A stretch of 64,000 bases of DNA from DATJGF01 sp035495315. GTDB lineage: Bacteria; Verrucomicrobiota; Verrucomicrobiia; Limisphaerales; UBA8199. Under the pieces are notes generated by a model, which did not search any database, had not been told where the DNA came from, and saw nothing but the letters and a program-made list of their open reading frames with translations. The stretch covers positions 1 through 64,000 of the forward strand of contig DATJGF010000158.1 of NCBI GenBank assembly GCA_035495315.1, given 5' to 3'. A program made the translations under genes and the position numbers. This document shows, one piece after another, positions 43,215 to 51,578 of this stretch; the stretch's first letter is position 1, and the number at the start of each line of letters is the position of its first letter.

Positions 43215-44159
43215 TTAGGGCAGGGGTTCGCCCCGAGCCGCGAGCAACAGCCGATACCACTCCTCGCGCGTTAGCTCCAATTGGTCCGCTTTGGCAGCAT
43301 CTCGAATGCGCTCCGGGCTAATCGAGCCAACGATCGGCTGGATCTTGCTGGGGTGCTTCAGCAGCCAGGCCAGCGCCACGGCGACTCGGCTGGCTCCTCG
43401 TTCCTTTGCCAGGCCGTCCAGTGCCGCGAGAAACTTGTCCACTTGGTAAGTTTTCTGCGAAGGTAACAGCCGGCTGGCTCCGGCGCCGATCAGACCCGCC
43501 GCCAGCGGGCTCCAGGCCATCGGCGTGATCTTTTCAATCAGACATTGATCCAGCGTACCGTCGGTGAACGCATCTAGCTTGGCGAGGCTAATCTCGATTT
43601 GATGCACGACCAGCGGGAGCGAGCAAGCTACTTGAAGCGCTGTCACTAGACTGGGACGGAAATTACTGACTCCAAAATAGCGCACTTTGCCGGCAGCTTT
43701 TAAGTCGGTGAACGCCTTGGCTACCTCTTCCGGGTCGGCGAGGTAATCCGGCCGGTGCAGCATGTAGAGGTCAATTTGCTCGATGCCGAGCCGTTTCAAA
43801 GATTGTTCGCACGAGTAGCGGATGTGCTCGGCCGAAAAATCATAACGCTGTGGCGAACCCGGTTGCGGAGAGCCCGCCGGGCGAATACCACACTTGCTGG
43901 CAATCAGAACACGATCTCGCATCCCGCTGACTTCCTTGAGCACCGAACCCAGGATGCGCTCGGCCTCCCCGCCGCAATAAATGTCAGCGTTATCAAACAG
44001 CGTATAGCCCGCCTCATAAGCGGCCAGGATTGCTCTTTGACCGGCTGCCCGGTTCTCCCCCTTCACCTCAGCCGGATCCCACGTTCCTGCGACTCTCCAG
44101 CAGCCATAGGCCAGGCGGCTGCTGCGCAACGAGCTCACTCCCAACAGCATGGTTTGCAT
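43215..44159 (-). CDS. Aldo/keto reductase (YdhF-like)
   Basis: A 314-residue NADPH-dependent aldo/keto reductase. The ATG at 44159 begins MQTMLLGVSSLRSSRLAYGC, where family homology starts; the ORF is open to 44552 but the added residues are not protein-like. LFDNADIYCGGEAERILG provides the catalytic Asp and Tyr, LIASKCGIR the Lys and DLYMLHRPD the His. KVRYFGVSNF and IVGSISPERI (cofactor phosphate site) are canonical. Its overall layout resembles E. coli YdhF. Substrate is unknown. It is divergent from lnt, with 190 bp between them. Confidence 0.9.
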   Translation of the reverse strand: MQTMLLGVSSLRSSRLAYGCWRVAGTWDPAEVKGENRAAGQRAILAAYEAGYTLFDNADIYCGGEAERILGSVLKEVSGMRDRVLIASKCGIRPAGSPQPGSPQRYDFSAEHIRYSCEQSLKRLGIEQIDLYMLHRPDYLADPEEVAKAFTDLKAAGKVRYFGVSNFRPSLVTALQVACSLPLVVHQIEISLAKLDAFTDGTLDQCLIEKITPMAWSPLAAGLIGAGASRLLPSQKTYQVDKFLAALDGLAKERGASRVAVALAWLLKHPSKIQPIVGSISPERIRDAAKADQLELTREEWYRLLLAARGEPLP

Positions 44160-44351
44160 AGATTCTTGAATCCAGGCGCAGCCTAGAACTGCTCCGCGGT
44201 TTCTGCAAAGTGATTTTAAGATCCAAAACCGGCCGCTAATCCATGCACATAAAGACGGAAATAGACAATTGCAGACTTCTGGCACTCGTCCTGCCCGTGT
44301 TTGCGAGGTTGGTCGCTTGTTTTTCCGATATTTTGAGGCAAGCTGCGCCCG

Positions 44352-46175
44352 GTGAATCCGCTCGGAGCAACTCCACTTTTCCGAAGTCGCTATCTTATAG
44401 CAATAGCTGCTGGGTTGCTTTGGAGCGCAGCGTTCCCGCCCGTCGGCATAGCGGGGTTTGCGTGGATCGCCCCAGGTTTGATAATCGCCGGGGTGTTGGG
44501 CAAACAGGGCGCCGAGACCTTCCGGATCGGGTACGTCGCCGGACTGGCGCATTACCTCAGCATGTTGTACTGGTTATTGCTGATCCCCTATCGCTGGCAT
44601 GGTCTGCCATTGGCGCCTGCCTTGGGCTGGATTGCGCTTAGTGCGTTTCTCTCGCTATACACTGGGACTTGGGTTTGGATGGTAGCAAGGATGCGAGGTC
44701 TCGAGATCAAAGTTCAGAAGCCAGAAGCCAAAGAGCATGGCTCAACCGTTAATGAAAGCAACAATCAGGAGCCTGGCGCGAGTCTGCAGTCTACCCGCGC
44801 TGGTTTAGTGTGCAATGACGACGAGAGATTGACCGGAATCTTGCCGAGAAGTTGGAGCGGAAGGACACTCTGGACTCTTTCCTGCGCTGCTGCCTGGGTT
44901 GCGCTCGAAATGTTCATCGCGCGAGTGTTCGGAGGCTTTCCCTGGGACCTGCTCGGCGTGTCGCAATACCGCATGGTTCCCTTGATTCAGATGGCGTCGG
45001 TTACAGGTGTTTATGGGATTTCTTTCCTGGTAGTATGGCTGTCGCTCTCATTGCTCTCGGCCGGCCTGATGATGATTCGCCGCCCAACGACACGCTCAAT
45101 CTGGCTTGGGGAGATTTGTCTTCCGATTCTCGTCGTCGCGATCCTTTTCAATCTGGGTTTTCACCGACTCAACCACGTCGAGCCGCGCGGGCGAACCATT
45201 AGGGTCACACTTGTGCAGCCGAGCATTCCCCAGACCCTGATTTGGGACGCAAGCAAGAGCGCCGATCGGTTCCGCGAGTTGCTCCAACTCTCCGAGCAGG
45301 CGTTGACTAACCAAACGGATTTAATGATCTGGCCGGAAAGTGCCGTGCCCAAGCTGCTGCGCTATGATCAAGAAACCTTCGAAGCCACCACCGCGCTGGC
45401 GCGCCGGCATCATATCTGGCTCATCGTCGGCTCCGACGATGCCGAACCACGACGTGCTGCAAAAAACCCTGACGACGCAGATTACTTCAACAGCAGCTTT
45501 CTCATTAGCCCTGAGGGCAAGCTCGTAGAGCGGTATGTGAAACGCAATCTGGTCATTTTTGGCGAATATCTGCCGCTGCAATCCTGGCTCCCGTTTCTGA
45601 AATATTTTACCCCCATCGAAGGGGGCTTTACGCCAGGAACCCACGCCGCCCGATTTGAGCTGACCGATTTGCGAGTCCAGACACCCATGTTGATTTGTTT
45701 TGAAGACACCTTTCCACACTTGGCTCGCAAGGATGTGCGTCCCGAGACCAGTTTCCTGGTCAACATTACTAATGACGGTTGGTTTGATGAGAGCGCGGCG
45801 CAATGGCAGCAGGCTTTGACAGCTGTGTTTCGAACGGTCGAAAATGGGGTGCCGCTGGTGCGCTGCGCTAACAATGGCCTGACGTGTTGGATCGACGTCC
45901 AAGGCCGATTACGCGATGTGTTTCATGACGGCCGTGGTAGCGTCTACGGGAGTGGATACCTTTTAGCTGAAATTCCAATTCCCGCTCCAGGCCAAAGCCA
46001 CGAGCTAACTTTCTATACTCGTCATGGTGATTGGTTTGGTTGGGGGTGTGTCGCGATCGGCGCGATCTCGTTAATTTGCAAGATGATCCGCGCTTGGCTT
46101 GGCTACAGCCACAGTAGCGCTGGGTACTCCCCTGCGAGTACAAGCGGTCTCCCGTCTGGTGTAAAAGAAGGCTGA
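44352..46175 (+). CDS. lnt: Apolipoprotein N-acyltransferase
   Basis: Adds the third acyl chain to lipoproteins in the inner membrane. The N-terminal part has several membrane helices; the nitrilase-like domain (~280-545) carries the catalytic Glu329 (MIWPESAVP), Lys397 (YVKRNLVIFGEYLP) and Cys449 (PMLICFEDTFP), with GYLLAEIPI later. The start is a GTG at 44352. An unusual hydrophilic insertion of about 50 residues (~115-168, low-complexity EIKVQKPEAKEHG and a following Ser/Asn-rich part) lies between transmembrane segments, where the family normally has a short loop; repeat-derived sequence is a possible source. secA follows after 141 bp. Confidence 0.92.
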   Translation: MNPLGATPLFRSRYLIAIAAGLLWSAAFPPVGIAGFAWIAPGLIIAGVLGKQGAETFRIGYVAGLAHYLSMLYWLLLIPYRWHGLPLAPALGWIALSAFLSLYTGTWVWMVARMRGLEIKVQKPEAKEHGSTVNESNNQEPGASLQSTRAGLVCNDDERLTGILPRSWSGRTLWTLSCAAAWVALEMFIARVFGGFPWDLLGVSQYRMVPLIQMASVTGVYGISFLVVWLSLSLLSAGLMMIRRPTTRSIWLGEICLPILVVAILFNLGFHRLNHVEPRGRTIRVTLVQPSIPQTLIWDASKSADRFRELLQLSEQALTNQTDLMIWPESAVPKLLRYDQETFEATTALARRHHIWLIVGSDDAEPRRAAKNPDDADYFNSSFLISPEGKLVERYVKRNLVIFGEYLPLQSWLPFLKYFTPIEGGFTPGTHAARFELTDLRVQTPMLICFEDTFPHLARKDVRPETSFLVNITNDGWFDESAAQWQQALTAVFRTVENGVPLVRCANNGLTCWIDVQGRLRDVFHDGRGSVYGSGYLLAEIPIPAPGQSHELTFYTRHGDWFGWGCVAIGAISLICKMIRAWLGYSHSSAGYSPASTSGLPSGVKEG

Positions 46176-46316
46176 CGGGGCGCCGGGTTGACTCGCAGCG
46201 TGGACGCCCGCGTTACAGGGCCAGCTTCCTTGAAATTTTGCCCAGCCAAGCTAGAGTTTCTAATGTCTTTGACGCCTCACCACTGTTCTCGTAGCGTCTG
46301 AGTCTTCGAATCGACC

Positions 46317-49300
46317 ATGATAGGGTTTATTGTAAAGAAAATTATCGGCTCTAAGAATGACCGCGAAGTTCGGCGGTTGCGCCCGTTGGTGGCCAACATC
46401 AACGCTTTGGAAGAGGAACTCCAAAAACAGCCAGAGGATGTTCTGCGCCAGAAGACCGCTGCCTGGAAAGAGGAGCTCTCAAAGATTGAGGATTATCAGG
46501 AGCTTGCGAGCCGAATGACCGAAATTTTGCCGGAAGCATTTGCGGTGGTTAAGAACGCCTGCCGGCGACTATGCGGGACGGAAATCATTGTTCGTGAGCA
46601 TCCGCTCAAATGGGAGATGATCCCTTTTGATGTGCAGCTTATCGGCGGTTACGCGCTGCACTCGGGAAGGATCGCCGAAATGGCAACCGGCGAAGGCAAG
46701 ACTCTCGTCGCTACGCTGCCGGTGTACCTGAACGCCTTGACCGGACGTGGTGTGCACGTCGTTACAGTCAATGATTATTTGGCAGCTCGCGATAGTGAAT
46801 GGATGGGGGCAGTCTATAAATTCCTGGGTCTGAGTGTCGGTTGCATTCTTCACGACCAACCACCCAGTGTTCGGCGGGATCAATACGGTTGCGATATTAC
46901 TTACGGCACCAACGCCGAATTTGGTTTCGATTACCTGCGCGACAACGGCATGGCGGCCCGCAAAGAGGAGCAAGTGCAGCGCGGCCACTACTATGCGATT
47001 GTTGATGAAGTCGACTCGATTCTGATCGATGAAGCGCGCACGCCCCTCATTATTAGCGGGCCGGCCGTCGTCACTTACGACGAGCAATACGCAAATTTCA
47101 AATCCCAGGTGGAGTCGATTTTCCAGGTCCAGGAACGCCTCTGCAACCGGTTCCTGTCCGAAGCCGAGGACCTGCTGCCCAAGCTCCATCCTGAGGATGG
47201 TTCGAATGTTCAGAATGCTGACGCGCTGGAACGCGAAATCGGCCTGTTGCTGTACCGTGTGAAGCTTGGCCAGCCCAAATCGCCGGGGCTGATGAAGCTG
47301 ATGGAAAACCCAGAGAACTTGCGCCTGATGAACCAGGCGGAATTGCAACTGCATGCCGATCAGAAAAAGGTTGAGCTCTATGCGGAGAAGGAGCAGCTCT
47401 TCTTTGCAATTGACGAGAAGAGTCATGAGGCTGACCTGACCGAGAAGGGCCGCAATTATTTGAGCCCCAAAGACCCGGATGCGTTCATGCTGCCGGATCT
47501 GACGACTGCGCTCCACGAAATCGATGCCGGTCCCGAAGCCGATCCGCGAAAACGGCTTGAGGCCAAAACCAAACTGCAGCAGGAATTCGAGACTAAAGCG
47601 CAACGGATTCACGCCATTTCCCAGCTGCTCAAGGCCTACTGTCTTTACGAGAAGGACGTGCAGTATGTGGTGCAGGACAACAAGGTGATCATCGTTGATG
47701 AGAACACTGGTCGGCTAATGACCGGCCGAAGATGGAGTGACGGCCTTCACCAGGCGGTTGAGGCAAAAGAAGGCGTCACGATCGAACGCGAGACGCAGAC
47801 CCTGGCCACCATTACGATCCAGAATTACTTCCGGCTTTATAAGAAACTCGCCGGCATGACCGGCACCGCCGAAACTGAAGCTTCCGAATTCCTCGACATT
47901 TATAAACTGGGTGTGCTGGTCATCCCGACCAATCGCCCGGTTGCCCGCAAGGACTCTAACGACTCGGTGTATAAGACAAAACGCGAGAAGTACAATGCCG
48001 TCCTGAAGGAAATCAAAGAGATCCATGGCCAGGGCCGGCCGATTCTCGTCGGCACGATCTCCGTCGAGGTCAGCGAACATCTCTCCCGCATGCTAAAGCG
48101 AGAGGGAATCATCCATTCCGTATTGAACGCCAAATATCACCAGCAGGAAGCCGAGATTGTTACTCGAGCTGGTCAGCGAGGCGCGGTTACAATCGCCACG
48201 AATATGGCGGGCCGCGGCACCGACATTAAATTGGGCGTCGGAGTCGCCGAAGCCGGAGGATTGCATGTGATTGGCACCGAGCGCCATGAGGCCCGCCGCA
48301 TTGACCGCCAGCTGCGCGGCCGTTGTGCCCGTCAGGGCGACCCGGGTTCTTCACACTTCTTTATCGGTCTCGAAGACGACTTGATGCGCCTTTTCGGGTC
48401 CGACAAAATTGTCAAGTACATGGAACGAATGGGGCTCGAGGAGGGACAGGAACTCGAGCATCCGCTGCTTAACCGCTCGATCGAACAGGCCCAAAAACGC
48501 GTCGAACAGCACAATTTCCAAATCCGTAAACGGACGCTGGAATACGACGACGTGATGAACAAGCAGCGCGAGGTCATTTATGGCTTCCGCAATGAGATTA
48601 TCCATGCGGCCGATGTCCGCGATCGTCTGATGGACATCATGGAGGAAGTCGTCATCCAGAAAGTTGAAGAGTTTACGAACGCTGAATCGGATTTCAATGA
48701 GTGGAAACTGCGGTCTTTGTCCGATTGGGTTAATCTTAATTTCCCGCTGGGAATGCCGGAAGGCGAAATCATTAAGGCTGCCGAATCCGGCCACGAATCG
48801 CCTGTGCCGGGATCCGTTTTTGACGGACTGACCCCCGCGCAATTCGCGGTTTGCAACTTTATTTCGGAGAGCGTTCGCAAAGCGTACGAACTGAAGGTCA
48901 GTTTTGAGAATCCCGATGCCCTCAAAGAGGTCGAGCGCTACACGATCCTTAGCGCCATCGACAAACTCTGGCAGGAACACCTTTATGAGATGGACAGCCT
49001 GCGCTATAGCATTGGCCTGCGAGGGTATGGCCAGCGCGACCCTTTAATTGAATACAAAGCCGAAGCCTTCGGGCTGTTTGAAGACCTCATGGTCAACATC
49101 AAAACTGAGATTTGCCATAATATCTTCCGCAGCGCCTCCAGTTTGATGGCATTTGAGAACTTCCTGCGCAATGTCCCCCAGCGCACCACTCACCAATCCA
49201 CCAGCGCGTTTGGCGGCAGCAGCACGACAAGCGATTCCAACGCGGCGCCAGCTTCTCGCAACGGTCCGCCGCAAGGCAGCGACATTGTCACAGAAGCCGC

Positions 49301-49412
49301 AGCAGCTGTTGAAAAGGCTAAACCGGTTCGTTCCGGTCCGAAGGTGGGTCGCAACGATCCTTGTCCCTGCAAGAGCGGCAAGAAGTACAAGCACTGCTGC
49401 GGGAAGAATTAA
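46317..49412 (+). CDS. secA: Preprotein translocase ATPase SecA
   Basis: The motor of the Sec pathway, at the inner membrane. GEGKTLVATLP is the Walker A motif (about residue 125), IVDEVDSILIDEARTPLIIS the DEAD-type Walker B, TNMAGRGTDIKLG the motif VI region and DPCPCKSGKKYKHCCG the zinc-binding C-terminus that contacts SecB/lipids. At 1031 residues it is longer than E. coli SecA (901): a ~120-residue insertion (about 275-400, from RLCNRFLSEAEDLL to GPEADPRKRLEAK) lies between the nucleotide-binding domain and the rest, as in other Verrucomicrobiota/Planctomycetota SecA proteins. It lies just downstream of lnt. Confidence 0.97.
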   Translation: MIGFIVKKIIGSKNDREVRRLRPLVANINALEEELQKQPEDVLRQKTAAWKEELSKIEDYQELASRMTEILPEAFAVVKNACRRLCGTEIIVREHPLKWEMIPFDVQLIGGYALHSGRIAEMATGEGKTLVATLPVYLNALTGRGVHVVTVNDYLAARDSEWMGAVYKFLGLSVGCILHDQPPSVRRDQYGCDITYGTNAEFGFDYLRDNGMAARKEEQVQRGHYYAIVDEVDSILIDEARTPLIISGPAVVTYDEQYANFKSQVESIFQVQERLCNRFLSEAEDLLPKLHPEDGSNVQNADALEREIGLLLYRVKLGQPKSPGLMKLMENPENLRLMNQAELQLHADQKKVELYAEKEQLFFAIDEKSHEADLTEKGRNYLSPKDPDAFMLPDLTTALHEIDAGPEADPRKRLEAKTKLQQEFETKAQRIHAISQLLKAYCLYEKDVQYVVQDNKVIIVDENTGRLMTGRRWSDGLHQAVEAKEGVTIERETQTLATITIQNYFRLYKKLAGMTGTAETEASEFLDIYKLGVLVIPTNRPVARKDSNDSVYKTKREKYNAVLKEIKEIHGQGRPILVGTISVEVSEHLSRMLKREGIIHSVLNAKYHQQEAEIVTRAGQRGAVTIATNMAGRGTDIKLGVGVAEAGGLHVIGTERHEARRIDRQLRGRCARQGDPGSSHFFIGLEDDLMRLFGSDKIVKYMERMGLEEGQELEHPLLNRSIEQAQKRVEQHNFQIRKRTLEYDDVMNKQREVIYGFRNEIIHAADVRDRLMDIMEEVVIQKVEEFTNAESDFNEWKLRSLSDWVNLNFPLGMPEGEIIKAAESGHESPVPGSVFDGLTPAQFAVCNFISESVRKAYELKVSFENPDALKEVERYTILSAIDKLWQEHLYEMDSLRYSIGLRGYGQRDPLIEYKAEAFGLFEDLMVNIKTEICHNIFRSASSLMAFENFLRNVPQRTTHQSTSAFGGSSTTSDSNAAPASRNGPPQGSDIVTEAAAAVEKAKPVRSGPKVGRNDPCPCKSGKKYKHCCGKN

Positions 49413-49441
49413 TCGTATTGGAGATTCTTTAGGGCACCCGC

Positions 49442-49912
49442 TCAGTTCCTTACCAAATGGGCGCGAACCAGCCGATCAATAATTAAGCCGGCGAACTCGT
49501 GTTCCCCGGAATAGAACCAGCCCAGGTGTTGGCCACAATTATCGCATTGGCAATAGGACCATGCGTGTCCAGCAAACCAGGTATTCTCGAGCGTGGGAAC
49601 TCCGTTCGGATGACATCCGACCGTCGTCGAAAAAGTCAAAATCTCGAAACGAATGCCCGCTGGGTTGGCAAACGTGAAATGATCCTTGCCGCAGTACTTG
49701 AAACGATCCCGTTCGTTGGCGACGCGGCTAAGACACCAGGCGCAGAGCCAGTCGCCTTCGGCATCACCAATCGCCACGGCCGTGCGAGTATCGGCAATCG
49801 GCTCGGCTATTAGCGGCATTACCAGTTCTATTTCGTCTGCAGCGAAGGGCATCACAATCAGCCTGCTGTCAATTTGGCTTTGATAGACGATTACGCAACC
49901 CGCCGAAGCCAT
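49442..49912 (-). CDS. Cereblon-type CULT-domain protein
   Basis: A 156-residue protein consisting almost entirely of a CULT domain, the thalidomide-binding fold of cereblon. Zinc ligands are CAWC (Cys57, Cys60) and CDNC (Cys123, Cys126). FANPAGIRFEILTF and TWFAGHAW and HLGWFYSG supply the ligand pocket, with Trp112, Trp118 and Trp132 spaced 6 and 14 apart, exactly as in human cereblon (380, 386, 400) and the bacterial homologue MsCI4. No Lon-like or E3-binding domain is present. Bacterial CULT proteins bind imides and uridine in vitro; the natural ligand is unknown. It faces secA and is followed by trxA on the same strand. Confidence 0.88.
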   Translation of the reverse strand: MASAGCVIVYQSQIDSRLIVMPFAADEIELVMPLIAEPIADTRTAVAIGDAEGDWLCAWCLSRVANERDRFKYCGKDHFTFANPAGIRFEILTFSTTVGCHPNGVPTLENTWFAGHAWSYCQCDNCGQHLGWFYSGEHEFAGLIIDRLVRAHLVRN

Positions 49913-49953
49913 TCCCGCAGGTATTTTAGACCACCAGTGCGATTTAGCGCGTT

Positions 49954-50286
49954 TTACGCTGCCTGGGCAAGCTTGTCCAGGTTGGACAGGATTGTTTTTT
50001 TGCTGGTTGCGCCAATAGTCTGGGTCCGCACCTCACCACCAATAAAGTAGAGCAAAGCGGGAATCGATTGGATCCCAAAGCGGACCGCCAATTCCGGATT
50101 GGCATCGACGTTCACCTTGGCAACTTTCGCGCGTCCGCTTTGTTCACGGGCAACCTCGTCCAGCACCGGCGCGAGCATCTTGCAAGGGCCGCACCATTCA
50201 GCCCAAAAATCAACGAGGACCGGCTGGGGGGATTGTAGCACTTCAGCTTCAAAATTGGCTGGAGTCAGTTCGATAATCGAGTTCAT
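49954..50286 (-). CDS. trxA: Thioredoxin
   Basis: A 110-residue thioredoxin, reducing protein disulfides in the cytoplasm. VDFWAEWCGPCK carries the active-site pair Cys32-Cys35, VNVDANPELAVRFGI and SIPALLYFIGG (cis-Pro76 region) are canonical. It starts at 50286, right after a perfect palindrome (50291-50313), so the palindrome overlaps its leader and there is no clear Shine-Dalgarno. The CULT gene on the same strand lies 41 bp downstream and may be in the same transcript. Confidence 0.95.
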   Translation of the reverse strand: MNSIIELTPANFEAEVLQSPQPVLVDFWAEWCGPCKMLAPVLDEVAREQSGRAKVAKVNVDANPELAVRFGIQSIPALLYFIGGEVRTQTIGATSKKTILSNLDKLAQAA

Positions 50287-50290
50287 ATTA

Positions 50291-50313
50291 AATGTAATAA
50301 ATGTTATTACATT
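50291..50313. promoter_or_regulatory. Perfect 10-bp palindrome upstream of trxA
   Basis: AATGTAATAA and TTATTACATT are exact inverted repeats around ATG. The site lies 4 bp upstream of the trxA start and 105 bp upstream of the divergent dienelactone hydrolase gene. A dimeric repressor (for example MarR- or Rrf2-like) or an mRNA hairpin at the start site are both possible; no regulator gene is adjacent. Confidence 0.6.
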
Positions 50314-50417
50314 AATCCCTCCTCTTAGCCGCTACGTCAAGGAGTCACCCCCACTTCATCAGGCGACCGTTGCAAACACCGCGTGGCTGGTCTAAATTTG
50401 GGCGAACTCCAACAAAT

Positions 50418-51212
50418 ATGAACCGGATTATCGTTCTCCTCGGGACTCTTTTTGCCATAACCGCATCGGCTCAGGATTGGGCAAAAGCGCGTTTGGAAAA
50501 ATCACCACGTCACCTTGAATGGGTTAAGGTCAAGCAGGGCGATCGCACGCTCAACTGTTTCATCGCCTTTCCCGAAGTTAAGGAAAAGGCTACTGCGGTA
50601 GTGGTCATTCATGAGATTTTTGGGCTGACCGATTGGGTGCGCGGTGTGGCGGACCAATTGGCGGAGGCCGGCTATATCGCTATAGCTCCGGATTTGTTGT
50701 CAGGTGCCGCGCCCGGAGGGGGTGGAACGGCGGAGCTCGGAGGCAATGACGCTGTGCGCAAGGCAATATCTTCTCTTCCCAGTGCCCAAGTTACCGCCGA
50801 TTTGAATGCCGTAACGGAGTACGTGACCCACTTGCCGGCCTGCAACGGCAAGGCAACAGTCGGAGGGTTCTGCTGGGGCGGCGGCCAGGCATTTCGCTTC
50901 GCGACGAACAACAAGGACCTGAAAGCAGCTTTTGTTTTTTACGGAACCGGTCCCGAAAGCAGTGAGGATATCGCGCGTATTTCCGGCCCGATCTATGGTT
51001 TCTACGGAGGAAGCGACGCTCGCGTTTCGGCAACGGTCCCCAAATCGACAGAGCTTTTGAAGGCTGCCAGCAAAACCTATCAACCGGTGGTTTACAAGGA
51101 TGCCGGTCACGGCTTCATGCGCGCCGGGGAAGCACCGGACGCCAATGCGGCAAACAAAGATGCGCGTGAAGAGGCATGGAAGAGGTGGAAGGAGATTTTG
51201 AAAGGAATTTGA
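50418..51212 (+). CDS. Exported dienelactone hydrolase-family protein
   Basis: A 264-residue alpha/beta hydrolase. The ATG at 50418 starts a signal peptide (MNRIIVLLGTLFAITASAQD). The dienelactone hydrolase triad is Cys152 (GGFCWGGG), Asp200 (YGGSDARV) and His231 (KDAGHGFM), with HEIFGLTDWVR near residue 65, as in the family. Export is common in members of unknown substrate. It is divergent from trxA and followed by a clear hairpin. Confidence 0.87.
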   Translation: MNRIIVLLGTLFAITASAQDWAKARLEKSPRHLEWVKVKQGDRTLNCFIAFPEVKEKATAVVVIHEIFGLTDWVRGVADQLAEAGYIAIAPDLLSGAAPGGGGTAELGGNDAVRKAISSLPSAQVTADLNAVTEYVTHLPACNGKATVGGFCWGGGQAFRFATNNKDLKAAFVFYGTGPESSEDIARISGPIYGFYGGSDARVSATVPKSTELLKAASKTYQPVVYKDAGHGFMRAGEAPDANAANKDAREEAWKRWKEILKGI

Positions 51213-51247
51213 ATGACGAATGAACGGTTCGTCATTTGTTTCTTCGT
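51212..51247 (+). terminator. Rho-independent-like terminator after dienelactone hydrolase
   Basis: AATGACGAA (51212-51220) and TTCGTCATT (51228-51236) form a perfect 9-bp stem with a 7-base loop, followed by a T-rich stretch. It overlaps the last base of the hydrolase stop codon. Confidence 0.6.
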
Positions 51248-51578
51248 CATCATGCAATCGAGGTACGAAAACGCTCTGGTAGTTGTGGGCGCGGATCATC
51301 TTAGGGGAAATGGGGTTTGGTTTCACTGCTGAGAGAAGGGGATGGACGCTTACTCAGGAGCAAGTGACACCACCGAAAATACGGCCAGCCTTTATTTTGA
51401 TGCTTTGGCCAACCTTGTTGTACCGGGCAAGTTCTAACCATGTAGGGGTTTGACCCCATAAACTTTTCAACCGGCTTAGCTCAAATTCAGGACTTGCGGA
51501 CCCAATAACACCGAGCGATGGGTTAAGTAACCGATTACAGCCCTCTCTGCACCGACGTAGAGCGAAGATACGCGACTC
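51248..51578. other. Intergenic region before the REC-histidine kinase gene
   Basis: About 330 bp with no supportable gene. A small GGGGT-TTG-ACCCC hairpin lies at about 51445-51457. The promoter of the kinase gene is probably within the last 100 bp but I cannot place it. Confidence 0.4.

Noticed and set aside
44160..44552. N-terminal extension of the aldo/keto reductase
   Set aside because: Homology to the family begins at the ATG at 44159, and the upstream frame overlaps the divergent lnt start.
46569..47612. Long minus-strand ORF of 347 codons
   Set aside because: It is antisense to secA, which has full motif support; the minus frame has no recognisable motif.
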